A DNA stretch of 64,000 nt from an uncultured Lachnospiraceae bacterium. GTDB taxonomy: Bacteria > Bacillota > Clostridia > Lachnospirales > Lachnospiraceae. The notes below the pieces were generated by a model, which ran no database searches, had not been told where the DNA came from, and saw only the letters and a program-made list of their open reading frames with translations. The position numbers and the translations under genes were made by a program. The stretch covers positions 85,024 through 149,023 of the forward strand of contig CANQRR010000001.1 of assembly GCA_947626285.1 (NCBI GenBank), written 5' to 3'. Of the stretch, positions 28,181 through 35,677 are shown piece by piece. Each line of letters starts with the position of its first letter. Within the stretch, counting starts at the first letter, position 1.

Positions 28181-28561
28181 ATGGCATATAAAGAAAAGAA
28201 GAGGTGGGCGTTCTTCGGCCTGCCGTTGACCTTTACCACTTACACGGTCGAGGATGAGATCATCACGGTCAACTCCGGTCTTCTGAAGCGCGTCGAGAAC
28301 GACTGCTACATGTACAAGGTGGTCGACGTGCGGCTGGAAGTGAGCCTGATCGAGCGTATTTTCGGGTTGGGGACCGTGCACTGCTTCAGCGGCGATATGA
28401 CGAACCCGGATCTGCGCCTGGTGCACATCAAGCACGCGAAGGAGATCAAGAACTATATCCTGAAGCAGTCCGAGGAGGAGAGGCTCAAGAGGAAGACACT
28501 CAACATGCAGAGCCTCGACGGGAATCCGAACATTGCGCAGGTGGACAGCTGCGATCTGTAA
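28181..28561 (+). CDS. Small PH-domain-like (bacterial PH_2) protein
   Basis: 126 residues, no membrane helix apart from a weak hydrophobic start. The run TTYTVEDEIITVNSGLLKRVENDCYMYKVVDVRLEVSLIERIFGLGTV resembles the bPH_2 (DUF304-type) beta fold, ending with DLRLVHIKHAKEIKNYIL. The C-terminal 25 residues are polar. AGGAGG ribosome site 12 bases after the permease stop, so cotranscribed with the nucleoside importer. Function unknown; membrane association is possible by family. Confidence 0.7.
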   Translation: MAYKEKKRWAFFGLPLTFTTYTVEDEIITVNSGLLKRVENDCYMYKVVDVRLEVSLIERIFGLGTVHCFSGDMTNPDLRLVHIKHAKEIKNYILKQSEEERLKRKTLNMQSLDGNPNIAQVDSCDL

Positions 28562-28625
28562 GAGACAGTGGAGGAGATCCTGCATGTGAACGATGGCTCT
28601 GGTTCGGAACCAGAGGTTTCTGATG

Positions 28626-28665
28626 TGCCGCCCCTGGCGTGAGAACGTCACCGGGCGGCATTTCT
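28626..28665 (+). terminator. Terminator of the nucleoside importer operon
   Basis: TGCCGCCC/GGGCGGCA stem with an inner partly paired region, followed by TTTCTG. Confidence 0.7.
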
Positions 28666-28690
28666 GTGCATGAAAGAATGGAACCATATC

Positions 28691-28812
28691 AAAAGTGCGC
28701 ATGAAAAATGTTAGATCAAACGAAAAGTGCGCATGAAAAATGTTAGATTAAGCAAAAAGTGCGCATGAAAAATGTTGAATCGCATTGAAAGTGCGCATGA
28801 AAAATGTTATAA
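28691..28812 (+). repeat. Four 26-bp repeats at exact 32-bp spacing upstream of the DUF4143 ATPase
   Basis: Copies begin at 28691, 28723, 28755 and 28787. The shared core is AAAAGTGCGCATGAAAAATG followed by TTAGAT or a variant. The 6-base gaps differ (not CRISPR spacers). The 32-bp period is close to three helical turns, so bound proteins would sit on one face. In the last copy the repeat is the spacer between -35 and -10, which points to an operator role, possibly for a regulator or for the gene product. Confidence 0.85.
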
Positions 28813-28813
28813 T
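28785..28813 (+). promoter_or_regulatory. Promoter embedded in the fourth repeat
   Basis: TTGAAA (28785-28790), 17-base spacer, TATAAT (28808-28813). The other copies have TTAGAT or TTGAAT in the -10 position and are probably inactive. Confidence 0.75.
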
Positions 28814-28841
28814 GGGAATACCTTTACAGGAGGTATGTGGG

Positions 28842-30140
28842 ATGGAGCGAATACTGATGTCTGATCTTCTGGCCTGGAAGAACAGCAAAAAGAGAAAGCC
28901 TTTGATCATCAGGGGCGCCAGGCAGGTAGGAAAAACCTGGATCATGAAAGAGTTTGGGAGAAGATATTTTGAAAATACCGTTTATATCAGCTTTGATAAT
29001 AATGAGCATATGAAACATGTTTTCAATATGGATATGGATATCAAACGCATTATCTCATCCTTAAAGCTGGAAGCGGGGAGGGACATTATCCCGGAAAATA
29101 CTCTGCTGATCTTTGACGAGATACAGGAGGTGCCAAAGGCGCTTACCGCCTTAAAATATTTCTGTGAAAATGCGCCGGAATATTATATTGTGGCAGCAGG
29201 CTCGCTGCTGGGGGTGGCGCTGCATACCGGAACTTCATTTCCGGTTGGGAAGGTGGATTTTTTAAATCTGTATCCGCTAAACTACCGGGAATTCCTGATG
29301 GCATTGGGAGAGAACGGATTAGCGGAAGTATTGGCAGCGGGTGATTATGCGTTAGTGAACGCTTTCAGAGATAAATACGCGGAACTTCTAAGACGCTATT
29401 ATTATGTCGGAGGGATGCCGGAGGCAGTACAGACTTTGCTGGACACGGATAATATGGAGCAGGTGAGAAAGATCCAGAAAGAACTGCTGGTCTATTATGA
29501 AAATGATTTTTCGAAGCATGCCCCGATGGAGACGGTTCCGCGCATTCAAATGGTCTGGAACTCCATACCGGCACAGCTGGCTAAGGAGAACAAAAAATTT
29601 ATTTACGGAGTCGTTCGCGAAGGAGCCAGGGCAAAGGATTTTGAACTTGCCATACAGTGGCTGCAGGATTGCGGTCTGGTGTTAAAAAGCACCCGGATAA
29701 AAAAGCCGGGAATGCCGCTGATCGCTTATATGGAGATGAGCACGTTTAAAATTTATATGTTGGATGTCGGGTTGCTGTCGGCCAGAGGGGACCTGGACGC
29801 CAAAATTCTGCTGGAAAGGAACCGGATTTTCGGGGAATTTAAGGGCGCGTTGACAGAACAGTTTGTGGCGCAGGAATTAACGGCGGCCGGAATGAATTTA
29901 TTTTATTATGCGAAAGAAAACTCATCCGGAGAGTTGGATTTTGTGCTTCAAAAGGGTACGCGTATCATACCGGTTGAGGTGAAAGCGGAAGAAAATCTGC
30001 AGGCAAAAAGTCTCAAGGCTTACTGTGCGCAGCACAAACCGGAGATTGCAGTCCGAACCTCAATGTCGGATTACCGGGAACAGGAATGGATGATAAATGT
30101 GCCTTTATATGCGTTGTCGGCTTTTCTGGAGGGAATCTAG
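28842..30140 (+). CDS. AAA-type ATPase with C-terminal DUF4143 domain
   Basis: 432 residues. ATG at 28842 with AGGAGG 8 bases upstream; earlier in-frame starts overlap the promoter. Walker A is RGARQVGKTW, Walker B LLIFDEIQEVPKAL, followed by AAGSLLGVALH (sensor-type). The DUF4143 part (about 190-425) ends with a PD-(D/E)xK-like pattern: ELDFVLQKG...IIPVEVKAEE. Such proteins are widespread single-gene accessory units of unknown role in gut bacteria. The coding sequence is more AT-rich than its neighbours, and the unit is flanked by 32-bp repeats and a dispersed repeat (30145), suggesting acquisition. Confidence 0.85.
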   Translation: MERILMSDLLAWKNSKKRKPLIIRGARQVGKTWIMKEFGRRYFENTVYISFDNNEHMKHVFNMDMDIKRIISSLKLEAGRDIIPENTLLIFDEIQEVPKALTALKYFCENAPEYYIVAAGSLLGVALHTGTSFPVGKVDFLNLYPLNYREFLMALGENGLAEVLAAGDYALVNAFRDKYAELLRRYYYVGGMPEAVQTLLDTDNMEQVRKIQKELLVYYENDFSKHAPMETVPRIQMVWNSIPAQLAKENKKFIYGVVREGARAKDFELAIQWLQDCGLVLKSTRIKKPGMPLIAYMEMSTFKIYMLDVGLLSARGDLDAKILLERNRIFGEFKGALTEQFVAQELTAAGMNLFYYAKENSSGELDFVLQKGTRIIPVEVKAEENLQAKSLKAYCAQHKPEIAVRTSMSDYREQEWMINVPLYALSAFLEGI

Positions 30141-30144
30141 GTTA

Positions 30145-30203
30145 TTCAGACCAGACCGAAACACTTTGCTGCTAAGGCTGTAAGAATAAGAAAGTGATTC
30201 TGG
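30145..30203 (+). repeat. Dispersed repeat copy (AGACCGAA family), downstream of the DUF4143 gene
   Basis: Matches the reverse complement of 61704-61755 over nearly its whole length: TTCAGACCAG, CCGAA, CACTT, GCTGCT, GTAAGAA and AAGTGATTCTGG are shared. This copy has a few extra bases. No coding potential seen. Confidence 0.75.
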
Positions 30204-30212
30204 AAGCAATCG

Positions 30213-30241
30213 TTGACAGTGCTTCACGGTCTTGGTAGAAT
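30213..30241 (+). promoter_or_regulatory. Promoter of prfC
   Basis: TTGACA (30213-30218), 17-base spacer, TAGAAT (30236-30241); predicted leader of about 105 bases to the start codon. Confidence 0.75.
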
Positions 30242-30352
30242 ATGCCTTGGACTTTAAATAACAGAGGGTTTGAACAGAGAAGGAACCGTGGAAGTCTGGG
30301 CAAGGTGAAAATCTGAACAGGTTACGAAGACGGGACAGTGGAGGAGATTATT

Positions 30353-31939
30353 TTGGGTGATTTGAGGGAAGAGATCAGAAAGAGACGGACGTTCGCGATC
30401 ATTTCGCATCCGGACGCCGGAAAGACGACGCTGACAGAGAAGTTTCTGCTCTACGGAGGCGCGATCAATCTGGCGGGTTCGGTCAAGGGCAAGGCGACGG
30501 CGCGGCATGCGGTGTCGGACTGGATGGAGATCGAGAAGGAGAGAGGTATCTCGGTCACATCCTCCGTGCTGCAGTTCAATTACGGCGGGTACTGCATCAA
30601 CATTCTGGACACGCCGGGACACCAGGATTTCTCGGAGGATACGTACCGCACGCTGATGGCGGCGGATTCCGCGGTCATGGTGATCGACGCGTCGAAGGGC
30701 GTCGAGGCGCAGACGCGCAAGCTGTTCAAGGTCTGCGTGATGCGGCACATCCCGATCTTCACGTTCATCAACAAGCTGGACCGGGACGCGAACGATACCT
30801 TTGAGCTGCTCGACGACATCGAGAAGGAGCTGGGGATCGCGACCTGCCCGATCAACTGGCCAATCGGTTCCGGCAAGAATTTCAAGGGTGTGTACGAGCG
30901 CGCGTCCCGCAAGGTGACGACGTTCACCGACACGCAGAAGGGCACGAAAGCGGGCGTCGCGACGGAGATCGACGTGGACGCGCCGGAGCTGGAGGAGTTC
31001 ATCGGGACGCAGAACAAGGAGACCCTGCTCGAGGAGATCGAGCTGCTCGACGGGGCATCCGCGGAGTTCGACCAGGAGCTCGTCAGCAAGGGAAAGCTCT
31101 CGCCGGTGTTTTTCGGCTCGGCGCTGACGAACTTCGGTGTGGAGATCTTTTTGAAACACTTTCTTCAGATGACGACGTCGCCGCTGCCGAGGACGGCGGA
31201 CTGCGGAGTGATCGATCCGATGGAGGAGGATTTTTCGGCTTTTGTGTTCAAGATTCAGGCGAACATGAATAAGGCGCACCGTGACCGCGTCGCGTTCATG
31301 CGCATCTGTTCGGGTAAGTTTGACGCGGGCATGGAGGTTTATCATGTGCAGGGCGACCGGATACAGCGGCTCTCCCAGCCGCAGCAGATGATGGCGCAGG
31401 AGCGGCACATCGTGCAGGAGGCGTACGCGGGGGACATCATCGGCGTCTTTGACCCGGGTATTTTTTCCATCGGGGACACGATCTGCATGCCGGGCAAAAA
31501 GTTTGCTTACGAGGGCATCCCCACCTTCGCGCCGGAGCATTTCGCACGCGTGCGGCAGATCGACACGATGAAGCGCAAGCAGTTCGTCAAGGGGATCAAC
31601 CAGATCGCGCAGGAGGGCGCGATCCAGATCTTCCAGGAATTTAACACCGGCATGGAGGAGATCATTGTCGGCGTGGTCGGCGTGCTGCAGTTTGACGTTC
31701 TGAAATACCGGTTGGAGAACGAGTACAACGTGGACATCATTCTGGAACCGCTCCCGTACGAGCACATCCGCTGGATCGAGAACGAGGACATCGACCTGAA
31801 CAGGATCGTCGGCACTTCGGATATGAAGAAGATCAAGGATCTCAAGGATCGTCCGCTTCTTCTTTTTGTCAACAGCTGGTCGGTCGGCATGGTGCTCGAG
31901 CGGAACGAGGGCTTGAGACTGTCGGAATTCGGGCGCTAA
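30353..31939 (+). CDS. prfC: Peptide chain release factor 3
   Basis: 528 residues, ribosome-bound GTPase that recycles RF1/RF2. TTG at 30353 is preferred (GGAGGAG 7 bases upstream); a GTG at 30338 would add five residues. GTPase motifs: G1 SHPDAGKTTLTEKFL, G3 DTPGHQDFSEDT, G4 NKLDRDA. ATARHAVSDWMEIEKERGIS covers the switch region and is diagnostic of RF3 rather than EF-G. The length matches E. coli RF3 (529). Monocistronic with its own promoter. Confidence 0.95.
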   Translation: MGDLREEIRKRRTFAIISHPDAGKTTLTEKFLLYGGAINLAGSVKGKATARHAVSDWMEIEKERGISVTSSVLQFNYGGYCINILDTPGHQDFSEDTYRTLMAADSAVMVIDASKGVEAQTRKLFKVCVMRHIPIFTFINKLDRDANDTFELLDDIEKELGIATCPINWPIGSGKNFKGVYERASRKVTTFTDTQKGTKAGVATEIDVDAPELEEFIGTQNKETLLEEIELLDGASAEFDQELVSKGKLSPVFFGSALTNFGVEIFLKHFLQMTTSPLPRTADCGVIDPMEEDFSAFVFKIQANMNKAHRDRVAFMRICSGKFDAGMEVYHVQGDRIQRLSQPQQMMAQERHIVQEAYAGDIIGVFDPGIFSIGDTICMPGKKFAYEGIPTFAPEHFARVRQIDTMKRKQFVKGINQIAQEGAIQIFQEFNTGMEEIIVGVVGVLQFDVLKYRLENEYNVDIILEPLPYEHIRWIENEDIDLNRIVGTSDMKKIKDLKDRPLLLFVNSWSVGMVLERNEGLRLSEFGR

Positions 31940-31990
31940 AGTTTTGCTCTGTACGTCTGTGACCCGGCAAGGCGAATTTGTGAAAACGTC

Positions 31991-32019
31991 TTGCAAAGCT
32001 TTCTCATATTTTGTATAAT
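31991..32019 (+). promoter_or_regulatory. Promoter of the asp23-nusB-xseA run
   Basis: TTGCAA (31991-31996), 17-base spacer, TATAAT (32014-32019). Followed by AT-rich inverted repeats, including the perfect palindrome CAATATATATTG at 32040-32051, a possible operator. Confidence 0.7.
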
Positions 32020-32085
32020 CAATAATTATATTGATAAAACAATATATATTGTATGGATGCGCATTTTGGTAAGGAGGCTATCGCT

Positions 32086-32478
32086 ATGGATACAGCTATG
32101 GAACATACAGAGGTTCACACGCACAAGCTGGAGAATGAGGAGAAGTTCGGGGAGGTCCGTATCGCAGATGAAGTGGTTGCGATCATCGCGGGACTTGCGG
32201 CTTCGGAGGTCGACGGCGTCGCCTCGATGGCGGGCAATGTCACGAGGGATCTGATCGAGAAGCTCGGGATGAAGAGCCTGTCGAAGGGCGTGAAGATTAC
32301 GATGGATGAGAATACGGTCAATGTCGCGCTGGCGATCAACATCCAGTACGGTTACAACGTGCCGACGACGTGTTCCAAGATACAGGAAAAGGTCAAGACT
32401 GCGATCGAGACGATGACAGGACTTAAGGTCTCTGAGGTGAATATCAAGATCGTGAATGTCGCGATGGAGAAGAAATGA
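32086..32478 (+). CDS. Asp23/Gls24-family envelope stress protein (YqhY-like)
   Basis: 130 residues, small cytosolic alpha/beta Asp23 domain: FGEVRIADEVVAIIAGLAASEVDGVASM and VALAINIQYGYNVPTTCSKIQEKVKTAIETMTGL. AAGGAGG lies 8 bases upstream of the ATG at 32086; an in-frame ATG at 32053 is too close to the palindrome and has no ribosome site. The position directly before nusB matches yqhY in Bacillus, a gene linked to lipid metabolism control. Role here inferred from family and neighbourhood. Confidence 0.88.
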   Translation: MDTAMEHTEVHTHKLENEEKFGEVRIADEVVAIIAGLAASEVDGVASMAGNVTRDLIEKLGMKSLSKGVKITMDENTVNVALAINIQYGYNVPTTCSKIQEKVKTAIETMTGLKVSEVNIKIVNVAMEKK

Positions 32479-32485
32479 GAAGACA

Positions 32486-32526
32486 GGCTGTTGTGAAAGC
32501 TGAGATACTTTGCAACAGCCGTTTTT
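32486..32526 (+). terminator. Terminator between asp23-like gene and nusB
   Basis: GGCTGTTG/CAACAGCC 8-bp stem with further pairing inside, then GTTTTTA. It may attenuate transcription into nusB. Confidence 0.75.
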
Positions 32527-32572
32527 ACAGTAAAAGCCCGATTTGATTTTATCTGTGATGGAGAAGCGGACT

Positions 32573-32968
32573 ATGAAGAGAAGCGAGATCAGGGAACATA
32601 TATTCAAGCTTGTGTTCTGCGGGGAATTTCACCCGAGTGAGGAGATCCCGGAGCAGGTGCAGATCTACTTTGAGGATCTCACAGAGGCGACGGAGGAGGA
32701 GCACAGCTACATTGCGGAAAAGGTAGACCGGATCAAGGAGAAGGTCCCTGAGATTGACAGCAGGATCAATGAAGTAGCGCAGGGCTGGAAGACGCCGCGC
32801 ATGGGAAAAGCCGAGCTGGCGATCCTTCGCCTGGCGGTGTATGAGATGCTGTACGACGAGGAAGTGCCCGTGAAAGTGGCGATCAACGAGGCGGTGGAGC
32901 TCGCCAAGAAGTACGGAGGGGACGATTCGCCGTCGTTCGTGAACGGGATCCTGGCGAAGCTCGCCTGA
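32573..32968 (+). CDS. nusB: Transcription antitermination factor NusB
   Basis: 131 residues, all-helical. Start [19 protein letters not shown] at 32573; an ATG at 32558 is possible but less well placed. Typical C-terminal pattern: [52 protein letters not shown]. It binds boxA RNA with NusE in rRNA antitermination. Downstream is xseA; folD, normally between them in Bacillus, is absent. Confidence 0.95.
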   Translation: MKRSEIREHIFKLVFCGEFHPSEEIPEQVQIYFEDLTEATEEEHSYIAEKVDRIKEKVPEIDSRINEVAQGWKTPRMGKAELAILRLAVYEMLYDEEVPVKVAINEAVELAKKYGGDDSPSFVNGILAKLA

Positions 32969-33044
32969 TTTCAAACCGGAAGCCGAAGGCGTGCGGCATT
33001 GGGGCTGGGAGCGCGATGCCGGGACTGCGGGCGGCAGGAAGATT

Positions 33045-34247
33045 ATGCAGAAAGTATATTCGGTCGGTCAGATCAATCAATACATCAAAAATATGTTCAC
33101 ACAGGATTTCCTCCTGAGCCGGGTGAGCGTTCGGGGAGAGGTGTCGAACTGCAAATATCACAGTTCGGGACATATCTACTTTTCGCTCAAGGACGCGGCG
33201 GGGACGATCGCCTGCGTGATGTTTGCCGGTGCCAGAAAGGGACTGGCTTTTCGCTTGTCCGACGGGCAGCAGGTGGTCGTGGACGGAAGCGTGAGCGTCT
33301 ATGAACGGGACGGCAGATATCAGCTCTATGCGAACCGCATCCGGCAGGATGGCGCCGGCGTGCTCTATGAGCGTTTTCTGGCGCTGAAGCAGGAGCTTGA
33401 GGAGATGGGGATGTTTGCCCCGGAATACAAAAAACCGATCCCGAAGTATGTGCGCAGACTTGGCGTCGTGACCGCGTCCACAGGGGCTGCGGTCCGCGAC
33501 ATCATCACAATCTCCAGGCGCAGAAGCCCCGGGATCCAGATCATCCTCTATCCGGCGCAGGTGCAGGGAGAGGGCGCGGCTGAGAGCGTGGCGGAGGGCC
33601 TTCGCGTGCTGGATGCACAGAATGTGGACGTCATCATCGTCGGCCGCGGCGGAGGCTCGATCGAAGATCTGTGGGCGTTCAATGAGGAGATTGTCGCGCG
33701 GGCGATCTTTGCCTGTGAGACGCCGGTGATCTCGGCGGTCGGTCATGAGACGGACACGACGATCGCGGACTTCGTGGCGGATCTGCGCGCCCCGACTCCT
33801 TCGGCTGCGGCGGAGCTGGCGGTCGCGGACGCCGGGCTGATGTGTCAGCAGCTGCTGGATGCGCAGGCGGACTTTGGCCGGCTCCTGCGCCAGAGGATCG
33901 GAGAACAGAGGGAGCGGATTGAGCGCTGCCGGATGCGCCTGCGCTACGCAAGTCCGCAGCAGCGTATCCGCGATCAGAGGCAGCGCGCCGCGGATCTCGA
34001 CGGGATGCTGCGCAGAAGCATCCGGGACAGCCTGAGGGACAGGCAGGGCGAAATGGCGCTCTACATCGAACGGCTGCGAGGGCTCTCGCCGCTTGAAAAG
34101 CTGGCGCAGGGTTACGCCTGCGTGACAGACGGGGCCGGCAAGCGGATCTCCTCAGTCGCGCAGGTACAGGCGGGCGACAGGCTGCAGGCCTATGTCGCAG
34201 ACGGAAGGATCACTGCGGAGGTTTTACAGATAGAAAAGATGGGTTGA
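33045..34247 (+). CDS. xseA: Exodeoxyribonuclease VII large subunit
   Basis: 400 residues. N-terminal OB-fold (SVGQINQYIKNMF...VRGEVSNCKYHSSGHIYFSLKD), then the catalytic core LGVVTASTGAAVRDIITISRRRSPG, VDVIIVGRGGGSIEDLWAFNEE and ISAVGHETDTTIADFVADLRAPTPSAAAE. A coiled-coil C-terminal arm (about 270-365, rich in Arg, Gln and Glu) follows. CAGGAAG sits 5 bases before the ATG at 33045. It forms a large complex with the XseB subunit encoded next. Confidence 0.95.
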   Translation: MQKVYSVGQINQYIKNMFTQDFLLSRVSVRGEVSNCKYHSSGHIYFSLKDAAGTIACVMFAGARKGLAFRLSDGQQVVVDGSVSVYERDGRYQLYANRIRQDGAGVLYERFLALKQELEEMGMFAPEYKKPIPKYVRRLGVVTASTGAAVRDIITISRRRSPGIQIILYPAQVQGEGAAESVAEGLRVLDAQNVDVIIVGRGGGSIEDLWAFNEEIVARAIFACETPVISAVGHETDTTIADFVADLRAPTPSAAAELAVADAGLMCQQLLDAQADFGRLLRQRIGEQRERIERCRMRLRYASPQQRIRDQRQRAADLDGMLRRSIRDSLRDRQGEMALYIERLRGLSPLEKLAQGYACVTDGAGKRISSVAQVQAGDRLQAYVADGRITAEVLQIEKMG

Positions 34248-34261
34248 GAGGAGCGACTGCC

Positions 34262-34558
34262 ATGGACAGTTTCAGAAAATGGTTGGAGGAGCAGGGGGCT
34301 GCCCCGGAATTCTGTGCGGAGTATGACCGCCTGCACGCGGCGTATGAGGCGGCGCAGTCCGACATGACGCTGGAAGAATCCTTTGCCGGCCTTGACGCGA
34401 TGCTGGAGAAGCTGGAGGACAGCGGCCTTCCGCTTGAGGAGGCCTTGAAGCTGTACCAGCAGGGGATGGAGCTTCTGGCAAAGTGTAACGATAAGATCGA
34501 TCTGGTGGAAAAACAGATCCTGACAGTGAATGAAGAAGGTGAGCTGAGTGAATTTTGA
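34262..34558 (+). CDS. xseB: Exodeoxyribonuclease VII small subunit
   Basis: 98 residues, longer than the usual 60-80. The conserved two-helix core is at about 40-90 (LDAMLEKLEDSGLPLEEALKLYQQGMELLAKC). About 38 N-terminal residues (MDSFRKWLEEQGAAPEFCAE) are extra. GAGAGGAG lies 8 bases upstream. Overlaps the ispA start by 11 bases. Confidence 0.92.
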   Translation: MDSFRKWLEEQGAAPEFCAEYDRLHAAYEAAQSDMTLEESFAGLDAMLEKLEDSGLPLEEALKLYQQGMELLAKCNDKIDLVEKQILTVNEEGELSEF

Positions 34559-35435
34559 CGAGCAGATGAAGAAACGCGTGACGGAGATCAAGAGTGTGAT
34601 CGCCGGGTATCTGCCGGAGGAGGACGGCTTCCAGAGAACGCTCCTTGAGGCGGTCAATTACAGCATGCTGGTCGGAGGCAAGAAGCTGCGTCCGCTGCTG
34701 ATGCAGCAGACCTATGTGATGTTCGGCGGGAAGTCTCCAGTCATCAAGCCGTTCATGGCGGCGATGGAGATGGTGCACACCCATTCGCTGATCCACGACG
34801 ACCTTCCGGCAGTGGACAACGACGAGTACCGCAGGGGACAGAAGACGACGCATGTCGTGTACGGGGAGGCGATGGCGATCCTCGCCGGCGACGCGCTTTT
34901 GAACCTGGCCTACGAGACGGCCACAAAGGCGTTCGACATGGAGCCGGACAATCCGCGCATCGGACGGGCGTTTCAGATCCTCGCAGGCAAGACCGGGCTG
35001 GACGGGATGATCGGCGGGCAGTCGGTGGACGTGGAATATGCGGGCAAGCCGCTTACCGGGGAACAGCTGCATTTTATCTACCGATTGAAGACCGGAGCCC
35101 TGATCGAGGCCTCGATGATGATCGGCGCGGTGCTGGCAGGAGCTTCGGAGGAGGAACTCGAAAAGGTGCAGCAGATTGCCGCAAACGTCGGGTTCGCATT
35201 CCAGATCCAGGACGATATCCTCGATGTGACCGGCGATCAGGAGACGCTCGGCAAGCCGGTAAACAGCGACGAAAAGAACGAGAAGACGACTTACGTGACG
35301 GTAAACGGCCTTGAAAAGGCGCAGGAGGATGTGGCGCGATACTCGAAGGAGGCGATCCGCCTGCTGGACGAGCTGCCCTATGAGAACGAATTCCTGAGAG
35401 AGCTGATCCTCAATCTGGTCCATCGCAGCGCGTAG
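34548..35435 (+). CDS. ispA: Polyprenyl (farnesyl/geranyl) diphosphate synthase IspA
   Basis: 295 residues from a GTG at 34548 inside the end of xseB, with AAGGTGAG upstream. Two Asp-rich motifs: first DDLPAVDND at 84-92 and second QDDILDVTGD near 221-230. GGKKLRPLL and the FQIQDD pattern identify short-chain trans-prenyl synthases (C15 type). Supplies isoprenoid chains from IPP made by the pathway that begins with the downstream dxs. A minisatellite separates the two genes. Confidence 0.93.
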   Translation: MNFDEQMKKRVTEIKSVIAGYLPEEDGFQRTLLEAVNYSMLVGGKKLRPLLMQQTYVMFGGKSPVIKPFMAAMEMVHTHSLIHDDLPAVDNDEYRRGQKTTHVVYGEAMAILAGDALLNLAYETATKAFDMEPDNPRIGRAFQILAGKTGLDGMIGGQSVDVEYAGKPLTGEQLHFIYRLKTGALIEASMMIGAVLAGASEEELEKVQQIAANVGFAFQIQDDILDVTGDQETLGKPVNSDEKNEKTTYVTVNGLEKAQEDVARYSKEAIRLLDELPYENEFLRELILNLVHRSA

Positions 35436-35460
35436 CGCAGACGTGCCGTCGGAAAGGAAG

Positions 35461-35628
35461 AGGACATTCGCGGCTGTACGGCTGGGGACAGAGGAAAGGG
35501 AGAGGACATTCGCAGCTGTACGGCTGCGGACAGAGGAAAGGGAGAGGGCATTCGCGGCTGTATGGCTGGGGACAGAGGAAAGGGAGAGGACATTCGCGGC
35601 TGTACGGCTGTGAACAGAGGAATCAGGA
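35461..35628. repeat. 42-bp tandem repeat, four copies, between ispA and dxs
   Basis: Units begin at 35461, 35503, 35545 and 35587. The unit begins AGGACATTCGCGGCTGTACG; differences are single bases except for the degenerate end of the last copy. The 42-bp period keeps a frame open on the minus strand, giving 14-residue repeats, but without a start signal or ribosome site; I do not call a gene. Likely a length-variable spacer. Confidence 0.9.
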
Positions 35629-35677
35629 GGAAGCCGAGGCTTGCATTTGGCAAAGCGTAGGAAAGGTGGCGTTTATT

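Noticed and set aside
28691..28812. CRISPR array
   Set aside because: Repeats are 26 bp with only 6-bp gaps, four units, no cas genes; a tandem operator fits better.
35378..35653. Minus-strand gene of 14-residue repeats across the minisatellite
   Set aside because: Open only because the unit length is a multiple of three; no ribosome site or promoter, and it overlaps the end of ispA.
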